A stretch of 64,000 nt of DNA from Macrotrachela quadricornifera (lineage: Eukaryota > Rotifera > Eurotatoria > Philodinida > Philodinidae): NCBI GenBank assembly GCA_022393335.1, contig JAJEKB010011900.1, positions 17,328 through 81,327 of the forward strand. The letters are read 5' to 3'. This document shows, in pieces, positions 12,470-24,203 of the stretch. Below the pieces are notes generated by a model. It was given only the letters and a program-made list of their open reading frames with translations, made no database searches and was not told the DNA's origin. How positions within the stretch are numbered: position 1 is the stretch's first letter; each line of letters opens with the position of its first letter. The position numbers and the translations under genes were made by a program.

Positions 12470-13271
12470 CATGTCTTGGGAACAGCTGGGATAAAGAGCT
12501 GGTCACGAGTTCAGACTCGAAGTCATGTGAGCGGATGTTCATCTCCAACTCGTGGTATATTCAAAAGCGGTGTTAAATATCTTTAAATCTTTAAGCATAA
12601 CAGCTGTGATAACTGACATTTGAGATACTATAGAACAGAAAAAATGAAACATATTCATTCACGATTGTGATAGATAGAAATATTGTACCAACTCACAACC
12701 AGATGAATATGTAGCCATGTTACAGAGGAATTGGTACAGTCAGGAGTTTGACAACAGATAGACTCAGTGTCACTGTTTTCTGTACTTGAGAGTGAGAAGC
12801 TCTCCATAGCTACACTCAATTCAATAGAGAAGCTCACGACTGAGCTTGAGTCAACAGGGGTTCATTTGGTGAAAAAGCTTAGCTTCATAAATTACCTTTT
12901 GCGTACTCTACGAGTTGGATTAATTTTCTTTGTTTTATCATGTTCTACTGGGTCTTGGACCACAAACATACAAATGTCCACTAACATTGTTCAAAGTCTC
13001 TATTCTAGCTGATTAGTGATAACCAACTGATGATATTATTATAAAAACATGGTCAAATGTATCCCATTATCAAGTTTACGTGAATCAACATATATGCCAC
13101 TAGCAGTTCATGAACTGTAATGAGTTGTGAGAAAGAGTTAGTCCCAAGCTCTAATCCATGTGAGTTTGCCACCAGCTTCAATTCTAACTTATATGAGCTG
13201 GTCACTAACTCGAACTCCAATTCAAGTGAGTCGGAGATAGGTTCGTTCCAGATGAGTTGGGATTGATGCAC
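12470..13271. repeat. Degenerate minisatellite region upstream of the LRR array
   Basis: Two patches (about 12480-12565 and 13105-13260) share a motif around GAGCTGGTCACGAGTTC and AACTC(A/G)AGT. In the minus frame these read as LELEFELVTSS-like blocks. Between them a minus-strand open stretch (12655-12837) contains MESFSLSSTENSDTESICC and meets a good GTGAGT donor near 12691. It could be a 5' exon of the LRR gene, but I could not find an acceptor that joins it in frame. The remainder to 13880 shows nothing clear. Confidence 0.4.
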
Positions 13272-13889
13272 GAGTTCTCGTTCTTAGAATTGATATGGAA
13301 CTCTCACATTCTTGCTTGAGAATTGGCTGTATTTATATAGATTCTTGAGAGATTTGGGAATATTTACTGTTATTTTGAGAGTGTTTAGAGTTCTTCGAAT
13401 ACTCGAAGAATTCGTAGAAGTCTTTTGAAATCTTGGGTAAAACTTGAGTATCTATCGTAAGTTAAAATTAATATACGAATCATAAGTTAACTTCTGTTAA
13501 ATAAAAAAAACACAGCAACAATCAATTGATTTGGTAGAGTTCAGTTGAAGTGTAATTGTTCTATGGTTAATTCTTTTGAGATTAATAAATTAGTAAGTGA
13601 GAAAAGTTACTGTTAGTATTTATGTAGGAAGTTAAAGTAAATGCCTGATCCTTAATTTTATTTTCGTAAAGAAATTCTAGTTTACAGGAGTTTTAGTTTT
13701 ATTATAAAGGCTTTGATTAAAAATTATCGATGTCAATCAATGTATGTTTTTACATTGTTTCTATAAGGGAATACGTTTTCAGCTACAATTTTTATCTATG
13801 TCTCGTATGAACAACACCTAGCGTTATCCAAGCTATGAAAGAAAGATTACTTGCTGACTTTGGAGTAATCATAAAGCATACAGACAAGG

Positions 13890-16605
13890 GAAGGTCACCA
13901 AGTGTTCACTCTTCTTTTTAAACTGAAACTCAGTTGACCGGGAATAATCGAGCATGCTTATTCCGAATTTCATAATGGTTTGGGCTAATTTTGTCTTTAA
14001 AGCCCTGATTTTTGAAGATTTTAATTTTCAAACCAAAAACTATTTGCGATGGTTATTTTTTGGTCTGTCCAATTAATAAAGCATGTCGCCAAACCTACAG
14101 AAAAACACTTTTCAAGTTTTGATGAGAGGTTCTGAGCGAGTTTTCTACGTCTAAAACTTTAAAAAAGAAAGGAAAAACCGGCTTTTTCACTCAGTATAAT
14201 AAAAAGCAGGAGCGTCGGAGTTCCCGTTTCCCGAGGATTCTGTTTCCAAGGGACACGAACCGATTTCGAAATGCATTTTAGGCGGCAGCGAAATGTCCAT
14301 ATACATTTTTACTGTCTTTTCGCAAAAATTTGGTGTGCGTTCCGAGTTCTCAGGAACCAAACTTTCCGAAAGGTTCTCGATACGTAAAAACCTAAGAATC
14401 CTACTTGATTAGGGCTCCCGAGAATTGAGAACCTCGACAGGTTATTGATTCCTGAGAACTTAAGAGTTAGGTCATCAAGTCTTATATTATGAGTAAGGTA
14501 TTCTTATATCCTCAAATTTCATACTATGAGGAATACTTGAGATCTTTAAGCGTTATACTATGGAGCTACCTTTACGTCCTCAAAGCATATATTATAGAAG
14601 TATCCTTATATCCTCAAGTCCTATATAATGGAGTATCTTCAGGTCCTCAAATCCTATATAATGGGAATATCCTTAGGTGCTCAAGTCCTATATTGCGGAT
14701 GTGCCCATATGTTCTCAAAGGCTATTTCCTTGGCTGTAGTCAGAGTCTGAAAGGACCTCCCTCATAACGGATTTTACACTTGAAACAGTCCGTTTGAGGT
14801 GAAAATTTTCGGGATGAGTGGACCTGATGAGAAACATATCTGGTAACAATTTCAGCCCGATACATCATATTAAACACAACTTTTAGTTGGTTTGCTACCT
14901 TCTTGAAGGCCCTTTAATTACTTCAGTAGTATTAAAGACAGAGAGCTCGAGTTGGTTTTAAATTAAACCTATCGTCTGTGCTCAAGTTTTCTCCGAACGG
15001 AATTTTGAAATTTCTCGTTATTCATGTTTTATAAGCATTTCTGTAGGAATGACGTGTAAATCAGCACAAAAATACTGACTTGATAGCATTGAACCTCACT
15101 TTTCTCAAATGAGAAATCAATTAAAGAGAATTCGTTCGAACAAAATCTTACTCTTATTTAGATCTCAAAAGCAAAAAAAATATTAGAGATATCATAAACC
15201 GAGCGAGAGTTATTTCAACTTTACTCCCAATAAACCGTGTTTTGAGAAAAATGATAAATAAGTTTCGAGATCGACTTTTTCCTTTTTTTGCTCTTTGTTA
15301 AAGTTCAGAAAGAATCGTAATAAAATGGCATATATTCTATTTATTTTGCTAAACGTTTTTTAAAAAAATCTAACAAATAGAGTGAACTGTCACTACCCAC
15401 CATGCTCAAGTAGTTTTCTCACTCTCAGATTATGCAATGTACATATTTTTTGTTATACAGTTGCGTTTCATAGGCATACTGATTCACATCTACTCTCACT
15501 CGTCACTAATTTATCCTCAATTCTAAATGAAGAAAATAAAAATAAAGGAAATATATGAAGTACCACTACTGGTCAAATACACTATCTGATATCTAGATTT
15601 ATCCAACACTGAGAACGAAAATTACTTTTAAAAGCCGGATATTACGTTCATTCTTTATATATTTATTGACATTTTCACCAAAAACTTTAATTTTCCATAG
15701 ATACATTTCGACACAATATACTTCATATAAGAATGTTCAATATTGAAGATAAATCATAAAGCAATGAACTCTATCTTTATATGTTAGAAAATGCCTAGAA
15801 ATCAATACAAAACGATTTTATTTATTACTTATGCAAAAGTAAACGCAATTTTTTTTCAAAACCTACATGATGGTGAGGGTCAGTTATTTTTCAATAAGTC
15901 TATAAAAACCCGTTCATTTTTTAAAAACTCATACATATTCTGAAAGCGAAGATTTCGGCTCATCTTGCTATGAAAAAACTTAAACTTCGAAATTTTTTGA
16001 CAAATTGGATTTTTTAAGGAAGCAGACATCCTTAATCCGAGAAATTACTCTGTTGAGGACCTAGAGATGCCTCCACAAAATAGCAGTTGACGGCCTAACA
16101 GTTTCCACAATATAGGACTTGAGGATCTAAAAGTACCGTTACAATATAGAACTTGACGACCTGAAGAGGCACTAGTACATAACTAGTTCTAGATTCCCAG
16201 AACCGAGAACTCTGTATTCAAAAGGATTCCTGGTTCACAGGACGCGAGAATTCTTATAAGTTCTCGGTTCTCGAAAACTGGAAACTGATATTCCTAGTAA
16301 AAAGTTGGTTTTTCCTTTTTTTTAAAAGTTTTAGATGTAGAAAACTCGCTCAGAACCTCTCGTGATACCTTGAAAAATGATCTTCTGGAGATTTCGCAAC
16401 GTACTTTGTTAATTGGGCAAATTAAACAAATTTTTTACCGCAAGTAATCTTTTAGCTTGACAATCAAGAACTTCAAAAATCGAGGCTTTAGTCTCAGAAG
16501 TAGCCCAAACCATTATGAAATTCGGAATTAGCATGGTCGACTACCTCCGATAAACTGAGTCTCAGCTCAAAAGCGAGTGAACACTTGGTGTCCGTCGCTC
16601 GTAAG
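13890..16605. mobile_element. 2.7-kb foldback element with long inverted repeats, no coding capacity
   Basis: The left arm (about 13890-14200) is repeated in inverse orientation at about 16310-16605. The tip reads CACCAAGTGTTCACTC on the left and GAGTGAACACTTGGTG on the right. Further in, both arms match through CCGAATTTCATAATGGTTTG and GAGCGAGTTTTCTACGTCTA. Inside the arms both sides carry tandem repeats of about 34 bp of the type CCTCAAGTCCTATATAATGG. The core (about 14770-16060) has no sizeable ORF. No convincing target-site duplication was found. It is best read as a non-autonomous foldback DNA transposon. Confidence 0.75.
14465..14745 (+). repeat. About 34-bp tandem repeat inside the left foldback arm
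   Basis: Seven or so imperfect units beginning CCTCAA(G/A)(T/G)C(C/A)TATAT, each ending near TATCCTTA(T/G). The open frame across this stretch (14489-14767) is a by-product of the repeat. Three to four inverted units of the same repeat lie at about 16060-16180 in the other arm. Confidence 0.75.
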
Positions 16606-17390
16606 TTGGCTCCATGCTAGAGTAGTGAAAAAAAACTTTGTTGAAATCTAGTTTATTTGCAGCAATAACAAGGACATCCAATTTCTAGTGAATGCTGATT
16701 CATTTTTATTAAAGATTTTTATAATGGTAATTGTTGTAAAATATAGTTTTCTAGTAGAAAAATAACCTATATGTATTTCGAAAAGTATTTCAAGCTTGTT
16801 TTAATTAGGCGGAAGTAAAAAAACAATTTATCACTAGTTGCCGGACGTTTCTCGGTACTTCTGAGTCTATGGTTTGTTTATATTTCGAACTGAATTTTAA
16901 AGTAAAAAAACTATAGCAATTTGTTTCAACCGACCCGATCCTCGCCTGCTGTTACCCAGTCCCATGTGATCTTCCTTATTCTCACATATTTTCGCCAAGT
17001 CTCACCAAGTCGTACCTGAGGGTTGGACTAATCCCTCTAGGTTCCAAAGCTCCATCTAGCCTCTTCACCCTCGCTTCTCTTGCCCTCCCACTCATACCCT
17101 TAAAATAGAAGATCTTCTAGACTTCCATTTCAGTCTGAAATCAACTGTCATTTTTTCTTGATAAATTCAGATTGAAATTAAATAGACTATTGTATGGTAT
17201 TTCTAGAAGTCTGTAATTCTTTGAAATTTTTTCTATTCATACAATACAACAAACTATAAACACTCTTGTATGAAACATTCTCCTTTTAAGCCATAAACAA
17301 GAAAATTCGTCAAAGGATATATTTTCAAGAAAATAATGATGCATTTAGAACATGATAAAACTATAACTTCATAATAAAACCTATAGTTAC
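16606..17390. other. Noncoding stretch with a GC-rich patch
   Basis: Unassigned. The segment about 16920-17105 is clearly richer in C and G than its surroundings (for example CCTCGCTTCTCTTGCCCTCC) and has no open frame of note. It could be part of an undiagnosed repeat. Confidence 0.4.
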
Positions 17391-17531
17391 CTGATATGGA
17401 TGGTACGTATATAGAATAGCATTTAATCTTTTACAAACATTTGAGCATGACCAGAAAATTTGTTTTGGTTCGAGGTTACCAAGAATCCGATAAACCAATT
17501 CGACCGGTAACGTATGCAGATTAAGATTCAT
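17391..17531 (-). pseudogene. F-box domain exon, probably an isolated fragment
   Basis: A clean 47-codon open exon from ATG at 17529-17531 reads LPVELVYRILGNLEPKQIFW, then SCSNVCKRLNAILYTYH, and ends CAG followed by the donor GTAACT. This is the F-box pattern (LPxELxxxILxxLxxxxxxxxxxVCkrln) that opens many bdelloid F-box proteins, which recruit targets to SCF ubiquitin ligases through Skp1. No downstream exon with the expected C-terminal half could be found between 16.7 and 17.39 kb, so I call it a fragment. If a distant exon exists it may be a functional first exon. Confidence 0.55.
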
Positions 17532-19437
17532 CAATGTAGAGGTTGATGTTGTTGTTACGTATGAAATGTAAATGTTTCAGTGGAATGTGTGCGCTTTCAA
17601 ATTCTGTATTACCTTTTAAGTATTCTGTTGTGTATGATGTGTCATTGAATTTCTTGTGATGGTGTAATTTATTATTTTTTTATTTAACTATAAAGACGCG
17701 ACAATAACGATATAAAAGAAATTTTGAGAAAAGTAATCACATATCATTTTAAAAAGACACAAATCAAAGGTATTGAACATAACGGCTACTGAATGGATGA
17801 ATATCTCGAATAACCACATCTATGATTTTATTCACATTTTTGCTATGATAATATGATATATATTCTCAGTCAAAAAATGTTTCGATTATGATCGTTTTTA
17901 TGATGCTATCTCTATTGAAAAAAAGTTTTATTTCGCGTTAGATTCTGAAATTACTTTATTCTGATTAAAAATTGAATAACTAGTAATATATTTTTAATTC
18001 TTTTTTGGTCTCAATAAACACTACCTAGATGGCATCGCAACTTAGCTTTCCGTGACAGTAAACTATTTTTGGTTTTGACTAACTTACTAATCGTTACTCC
18101 TTTTTTCTTCGTAATACACTTTCTTGTTTATTATTTAGACTCTGTTTTTAATTTATTCTGTTTCATCAGTTATTCATTTTTATGAATAAAATTCGTATTA
18201 CACCAGTTCTTTATTTTAATATTATATCATGTTCAAATTCCCTCATAGATCAATGCTGTAATAAAAATATCAAATTTGCTTCAACTTATGAGCCAATGCA
18301 CCAAGAGATGGTTAGTCGACCGTTTTCAGTTTTGTTCATTTTCATACACGTGCTAGAGATTACTGTTTGATAATGCTTGGCGCAAATCACATAGAAACTA
18401 TTGAACGAATAACTTTTTTTATAGAATTTTTGTAAAAAGTCATAAAAGCCAAGATCATGAAAAACCTTTCCATTGTCAAGACTATACCCCAAGAACAGTG
18501 TAATGGACTCAGTCAAAACTTTGTATAGATGTCCATAGTTGGCGGGTGATCTTCTTACCGAAACAAATATTAAGTGAAATGAATGTATATTTGGTCTTCT
18601 GCAAATGTTCTATCCAAAGAATGGTAAGAAGCGCATGATAACGCTTTGAAATTTCTTCAAAGAAAAATCTTTATAATACCTCACGTTAGTAAAAACCTTA
18701 GCTTCTTCGAGTAAATCGTTCGTCTGTGACAATCAGGTATAAATCGTTTCCTTTCTAAATTAGCTCTGAACAGAGTGAGAAACTTTAGATCCTATATCTC
18801 AGCATCTATGGAAAATAGCTTAACTGTCGGACCTTGAGAACTTATTATATAAAATACAACATAAAAATCCTGCCGATCTACTTATATTTCTTTCAAGTTG
18901 TATCTACGACTTTGTTTCGGTCAAATTTTTATCCTTTATTCCTCTAAAGAGTATATCAACAACTAACCTGGACAGTAAAATGTTATTTACAGAAAAAAAC
19001 AGAGGTGAATTTCCATTTATATAGTTGTTTTGATTAAACTAATCCTGTCACATATTCCTAAAGAAACTAAAGGTGAAAATTTGATCGGAAAAGAACTCAC
19101 CAGAGAACATATTTAGATGTTCAAGCCCTTTAAGGCTCATCTTTTGGTGACAGATAGATCTCAATGAGTTTTGAAAAACCTCAAAAGGGTTCGTGCCCTC
19201 GCGCCGTTATTCCTGAGATATCGAATTTCCAAGGTACATAGAAAATGGGAGAGTAAAATGGAAAATTATAGTTCGTTGGAGAATAGTAGAGGATTTAAAT
19301 AGAAAATTTTCTCAGTTTCATGCACTGTTTGTGCAACCTACTTTGAATTGGGAGTTAGATCAAATTTTTTCAGTAATACATCTACTCGTTGTTCAAAATT
19401 CTTCATTTTATCGGTGACATCGTTATAAACCATAAAA
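17532..19437. other. Noncoding stretch
   Basis: Unassigned. Just left of the mariner-type element a minus frame (19338-19440) reads YNDVTDKMKNFEQRVDVLLKK and stops. It is coiled-coil-like and could be the tail of a host gene cut by the element, but no more of that gene was found. Confidence 0.4.
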
Positions 19438-19439
19438 TA

Positions 19440-20016
19440 TAGGGTGATTGAAAAGTAACTCCGTTTTAATTTCTTTATTACTCTCCAACGACAAAGGATA
19501 TAGTAATGATTTTTTTCATTGTTTGGAAGACTGTACCATGCCATTTTATTGAAGATGAAACAAGCCGGCTGATCGTTTGATTATCTAATGCCAAGCACGA
19601 ATTTTCTCTTGAAAATGCTCGAAAATAACTCCCCATCATAAGTATTTTATTTTGCTTATACCGCAATAAATACTATAACAATCTCTTTACTATTTTGAAG
19701 TGTATATAATACTATTACATACAATGTCTCAGATTACCATATAATACTTCTCTTGTCCTTACATTTCTGTAATTGCTATAATATTTTTTGTTGTATAAGC
19801 AAAGTAAAATACTCAAGATAAGAAATTATTTTTGAGCATTTTCGAGAGAAAATTTGTGCTTGACATTAGATAATCAAACGGTCAACCGGCTTGTTTCATC
19901 TTCAAAAAAATGGCATGATACACTCTTTCAAACATTGAAAAAAATCATTACTATATCTTTTGTCGCTGGAGAGTAATAAAGAAATTAAAACAAGGAGTTA
20001 CTTTTCCATCACCCTG
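19440..20016. mobile_element. 577-bp mariner-type MITE
   Basis: Terminal inverted repeats of about 200 bp: the left end reads TAGGGTGATTGAAAAGTAAC and the right end is GTTACTTTTCCATCACCCTG. The element is flanked by TA on both sides (19438-19439 and 20017-20018). The CAGGGTG-type tip with a TA duplication is characteristic of Tc1/mariner elements. Short open frames in the arms are mirror images of each other, not genes. The right end coincides with the edge of the GPCR segmental duplication. Confidence 0.85.
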
Positions 20017-20018
20017 TA

Positions 20019-20321
20019 TTTTGTTAAAAACTTGATACAGTTTGGCTCTTTGTCATTATGATAAGAAATTGAAGAAATCGTTGTTGATATATCTATCATT
20101 TTTAATATCAACGGATGCGACAAATAATTGTTTATCACGTATCAACATTTCTATCTGACATAATTCATCTAATATTTTATTACAGAACAAGTGTCATAAT
20201 TATCACATAGATACCTTTATTTTTCCTGTTTCACGTTTAAACAGCTTTTGAATATTGTTGAAAATGATTTATACAATGATCGAAATAAGATTTTTAGAAT
20301 AACTATAATTTTCTAAATATA
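20019..20321. other. 3' flank of GPCR copy 1, shared with copy 2
   Basis: Reverse-complement match to about 51485-51705 downstream of GPCR copy 2, including TTATTTGTCGCATCCG and GAGCCAAACTGTATCAA. It is part of the duplicated module. Confidence 0.8.
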
Positions 20322-20547
20322 GGGGTGACCAACTGACGGGATGCCCCGCTTTGATACAGTCTTATTGTAAAGATAAAACCTATTATTGTCATGGCTATAT
20401 AATAGCGTAAGGATATTAAAAGATCGTGTTGTTCGGATCAGGCCAGAGTTATCTAGGATCCTCGCTTATATGGTCCTAACAAAAATAGGTTTTATCCCTA
20501 CAATAAAGCTGTATCAAAGCGGAATATCTTGTTAGCCGGTCTCCTCC
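20322..20547. mobile_element. 226-bp MITE with ATATA target duplication
   Basis: Inverted arms of about 90 bp: left CCCCGCTTTGATACAGTCTT, right the inverse containing GCTGTATCAAAGCGGAATAT. The element is flanked by ATATA at 20317-20321 and 20548-20552. The paralogous segment after GPCR copy 2 (near 51475-51485) has a single copy of the target site and no element, which is a natural empty site. Confidence 0.85.
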
Positions 20548-20630
20548 ATATAGTTTGAATTCAATCAATATCTGCAGAATATTCGATTCTTTAAGACAAC
20601 ACAATAGAAATCGGATGAATTTTTATAAAT

Positions 20631-21572
20631 TTATCCTATTGGTCCTATTATATTTGGTCGTCTATTAATTCTTTTCATTACAGCTATTTTCAGTGAATCA
20701 GTAAAATAAAATAAACCCATTATCACAAATAATAACGATGCATCAATAAATATGTATGCAATTCGAAAATGATATCTTGGTGGTTGAGTGAAAAATGACA
20801 TCAAGACGAATACTACATATGGAATACCCAATATTAACAGTAAAGTGATAATTATAACGATATGTTGGATCATTTTCAGTTCTTTTTGTGCACGAGATAG
20901 AATATTGACAAATGTTGCTCGTTTACTTATTTCTCTTACATGTCGAATTAATTTCACATAAATCAACATGATGAACGAAACAGGAATTAGATAAATACCC
21001 GATGCTCCAGACAGAACTGGAAAAGACAAACTAAGAGGAATTTGACAGATTTGATTGTCAGCATTATAAGTAATGCCACCAGTGAATAGATATGCAAGAA
21101 GATGTACGAAACTAAATAGCCGTGTAAAGATAATAAGAAGAAGTTGAAATCGAAATGATTGTAAGTATAAACGAGATGGATAAACGACAAGTATATATCG
21201 ATATAGAGCTTGTAACAGAAATGAGTAGTTCAGTACGGTACAAGAAAAATAACTCATATAACCACGAAACGCACAAAGTGAATCTTGGAAATAAATTTGT
21301 TTGAGATCATTTTGAAGTGTGAAGATAGATATACTCAGTAAAACACATGCAAATACAAGTGTGGCCAAGCATGAATTAGTAATTAGTAGCATTGGAATAG
21401 TATAACAGTTTTTATCGATGATAATCACAAGAATAAAGAGAAAACTCAGCATGATAACCAATGTTGTGCATACAATCATGATGATATCAAAGGGAATAAA
21501 CCATGGTTCAATAGTTGTCATAGTCGCATTTTTCAGAAAGATCTGTTGCTCATTGTGAAAAGAGGAGTTCAT
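20631..21572 (-). CDS. Orphan class A GPCR, copy 1 (313 aa, intronless)
   Basis: Intact single-exon seven-helix receptor. I start it at the ATG at 21570-21572; an upstream in-frame TTG is not a likely start. The N-terminus carries two glycosylation sequons (N2-S-S and N15-A-T). Seven hydrophobic segments follow. The conserved extracellular Cys pair is present, one before TM3 (DSLCAFRGY) and one in loop 2 (DNQICQ). The DRY-position motif is YRY (ALYRYILVVYPSR). The third cytoplasmic loop is short and basic (RHVREISKR). TM7 ends FTDSLKIAVMKR instead of NPxxY. Two equally long paralogues lie at 50458 and 63057 in the opposite orientation, and a broken one at 52233. The ligand is unknown; family expansion with conserved flanks suggests a chemosensory-type repertoire, which is inference. 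It sits between two MITEs. Confidence 0.9.
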   Translation of the reverse strand: MNSSFHNEQQIFLKNATMTTIEPWFIPFDIIMIVCTTLVIMLSFLFILVIIIDKNCYTIPMLLITNSCLATLVFACVLLSISIFTLQNDLKQIYFQDSLCAFRGYMSYFSCTVLNYSFLLQALYRYILVVYPSRLYLQSFRFQLLLIIFTRLFSFVHLLAYLFTGGITYNADNQICQIPLSLSFPVLSGASGIYLIPVSFIMLIYVKLIRHVREISKRATFVNILSRAQKELKMIQHIVIIITLLLILGIPYVVFVLMSFFTQPPRYHFRIAYIFIDASLLFVIMGLFYFTDSLKIAVMKRINRRPNIIGPIG

Positions 21573-22304
21573 CTTCAAGAAAAATATTTATGAATGGAGA
21601 AAGAAGTGGCTGTTATATTATGATATGTCGTTAACTTTTTATAAAGTAAGTCATGCATAATATGTTTAATGCATAAGAATTTATTAGTGAATATGAATAG
21701 ATTAGTTATCATCTTTCTTTTTTTTTATTTTCATGAATAGAAGAACACATTAAGAAATATTATAGATTCATGTTTTATAAATTCTACTACACTTCAAATT
21801 AATGATTCCTTTGACTAAATGTCTCTATTGTTAACAATGAAGATGACAGAGAATGTAATAGAAAAAAATGGTTGTTCTAATAATAAGTCTATCTCACGTC
21901 AGTTTGTCTTTTAAAATGATTATTATAAAGGTATGAATAATCGTTTAGTGTATCGTACTTAATTCTGTTAAACAAATCCAACAACCCGAGTCAAAGTGGA
22001 TGCGTCGGATTCTGTCGGACGTCTTTTAAACCTGTAGACACACATCTAATTGAATTCGTTCGATTTCTTTTTGCCAGATTCTGACGCTATACACTGTTTT
22101 TCTCTGATATTCGCTGATCTGATTCATTAAGTTCCGATTAAATTCATATATTCAAAGATGGTCAGATGTGATTCAGAGTAATCTGATGGCAAGAAATAGT
22201 CGTAATTTATGGTTTCACATGGTAACGGATTCTATAATAAAACCGTTTAATTCCTGGCATCCGGAACTTGACGGATAATATAAGAATACAGGAGTTTCTT
22301 GAAT
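21573..22304. other. Conserved 5' flank of GPCR copy 1
   Basis: Reverse complement of 62340-63056 upstream of copy 3, including TTTGACTCGGG(C/T) and AAACAGTGTATAGCGTCAGA. The proximal 300 bp also match the flank of copy 2 (50155-50457). The shared proximal block, with a TTCTATTCATGAAAGCAAAA-like core, is the best candidate promoter region for this GPCR family. Confidence 0.8.
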
Positions 22305-22909
22305 AAATAGTAGATTTTATGTAGTTTTTAATGTATAATTTAATTTTTTATTCTATTTTCTCACGATGGAAATTTTCGATCTTACACAATCATTTTCAAC
22401 GTTTTACCACGACTAATATACAAGATCTTACAAAATACAAAAACAAAATAATATAATGAACTAGACAAACATTTTCATTCACATCATTATCTGATGTTTT
22501 CCAATATTTGATTGATGGTGATTCTGATGTAAAAAATCACCAATGCAATTCTAATACATAATAATTTACCTAGAAGTAATTACTGAAGACGTTAAGTACT
22601 ACTTTTGTATAATGACATATGAAAATTAAAGATTCTTGAGATTTTATTAAAAATTTTGAGAAAATTATATAAAAGTAGTACTTAATGTCTTGTGTAGTTA
22701 ATTATATGTAAATTATTATTGGATTTGAATTGCATTGGTGATTTTTTACATCAGAATCACCATCAATCAAACATTGGAAAACATCAGATAATGATATGAA
22801 TGTTAATGTTAATGTTAATGTTGTTTTACTCATTACAATTTTCCATTTTAATGTTCATGTTGGTCTAGTTCATTATATTATTTTGTTTTTGTATTTTGTA
22901 AGATCTTGT
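22305..22909. mobile_element. Palindromic MITE, truncated at its right end
   Basis: Begins TTGAATAAATAGTAGATTTT. Inner inverted arms run from ACAAGATCTTACAAAATACA (22420) to TGTATTTTGTAAGATCTTGT (ends 22909), with AACATCAGATAATGAT-type sequence inside both arms. The copy at 61690-62330 has the outer arm on both sides; here the right outer arm is missing. A GTTAAT microsatellite (about 22801-22822) is longer than in the other copy. The element end at 22909 is also where homology to the GPCR module stops. Confidence 0.75.
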
Positions 22910-24203
22910 TCCCTTCTCTGAAAGAAAGGGTTATAGGCTCGTTAAAAATCGTTAAAGTTTGTTTGTCGCGTAAACCAATCAGATTTCTCCGGCCTGTTAT
23001 CTCGATAATAATAGAATGTAGTAGTTCCTAAAAACGTTATCAAAGGGTTTTTAGGTCGAGGAATCGAACGGCCCCATTAGTTTTTTATGATCTTGTAACA
23101 AAAAATTTTTTTACGAAAAAAAGGCTTTTTTTACGAAATAACGCTTTGTCTCATGGATTCGAGGAGAGGTCATATAACATAAAATAAGTTTATAGTTATA
23201 GAGATATGCTCTCTTCTAAAATTTCTTTGTATCTTTCTGTATCCAAGCCAATCTGAAAACGTAATCGGTTAGATTAATATCAAAAGCTTATAATATTCTA
23301 GTTGAAAACTATATGAAAGCTAATGGAGGGTGAAGAATTCGTATCTAAAGTCAAATTTGTCGTTAATAATAAGTTACCAAACAATTAGTAGTTAGTTTTA
23401 CTTTTTCTCCTAAGAAATTTAATCCAAGACGGTCGAAGATCAATAAATGAAAACGGAATTGGATTGTCAAATAATTTATAGTGAATAATATAAACTGTTT
23501 CCAGTAATACTCTCACAAAGACAATTGCCTATGAGGAATCAAAATCTGGAGTTAGTTTTTCAATATTGGTAGGTATTAAATAATGATAAATTAGTAAATA
23601 GTCATTTCTAATAAAACTTGATTGATCATTATTGAGCACAGAATATACAAATTCGTAGTCAGTAAAAATGTTTGCGATCTATTTCTTAACTTTCTTTAAT
23701 GAACTGCTTATTGTTTCAAGCTTGACTCAGATATTCGAGGGTTATGAATCTATGTTCGATACTGATCCTAATATAAATAGTTTTCTTTATTGATTATTAT
23801 ACGTCGGATCTTAGAGTGAGATTTACACAAAAATATGTAAAAAACGAAGCGAGTGTTTGAAGTTCTACCGTTCAGTTTCCATAGATATCAACCGTAAAAT
23901 TATATTCCAAAATAGACAAAGTTCTTTCATAGACTACAATGTATTGTACTCTATTCTAGCAATTCTTAAATAGTTCTTTTTTAGTTTCCTGTTAACTAGC
24001 GTATTCACAAATATCCATTGGCTTATTGAGAAGAATTTAAACGAGATACATCCATTAACTTCACAGCTGAACTAATATTGATCGATATGGTGGCCGACGA
24101 ATGACTAGACGTTGATTTAAAAGCTTCATCGTAAGTATAATAAATGAGAGTTGAGGAACTTTGAGAAAATGGCGAATGATTCGATTCATCAGGTAAAATA
24201 AAT
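22910..24203. other. Noncoding stretch
   Basis: Unassigned AT-rich DNA. A minus-strand open frame runs from the element edge to 24023 (SQSSSTLIYYTYDEAFKSTS). It does not continue in frame on the other side of the 24204-24995 element, so I do not call it a gene. Confidence 0.4.

Noticed and set aside
14489..14767. 92-codon ORF
   Set aside because: Entirely made of the 34-bp tandem repeat in the foldback arm.
19338..19666. Two minus-strand ORFs
   Set aside because: Most of their length is the left arm of the mariner-type MITE and is mirrored in the right arm. Only the last 34 codons before 19338 are non-element sequence.
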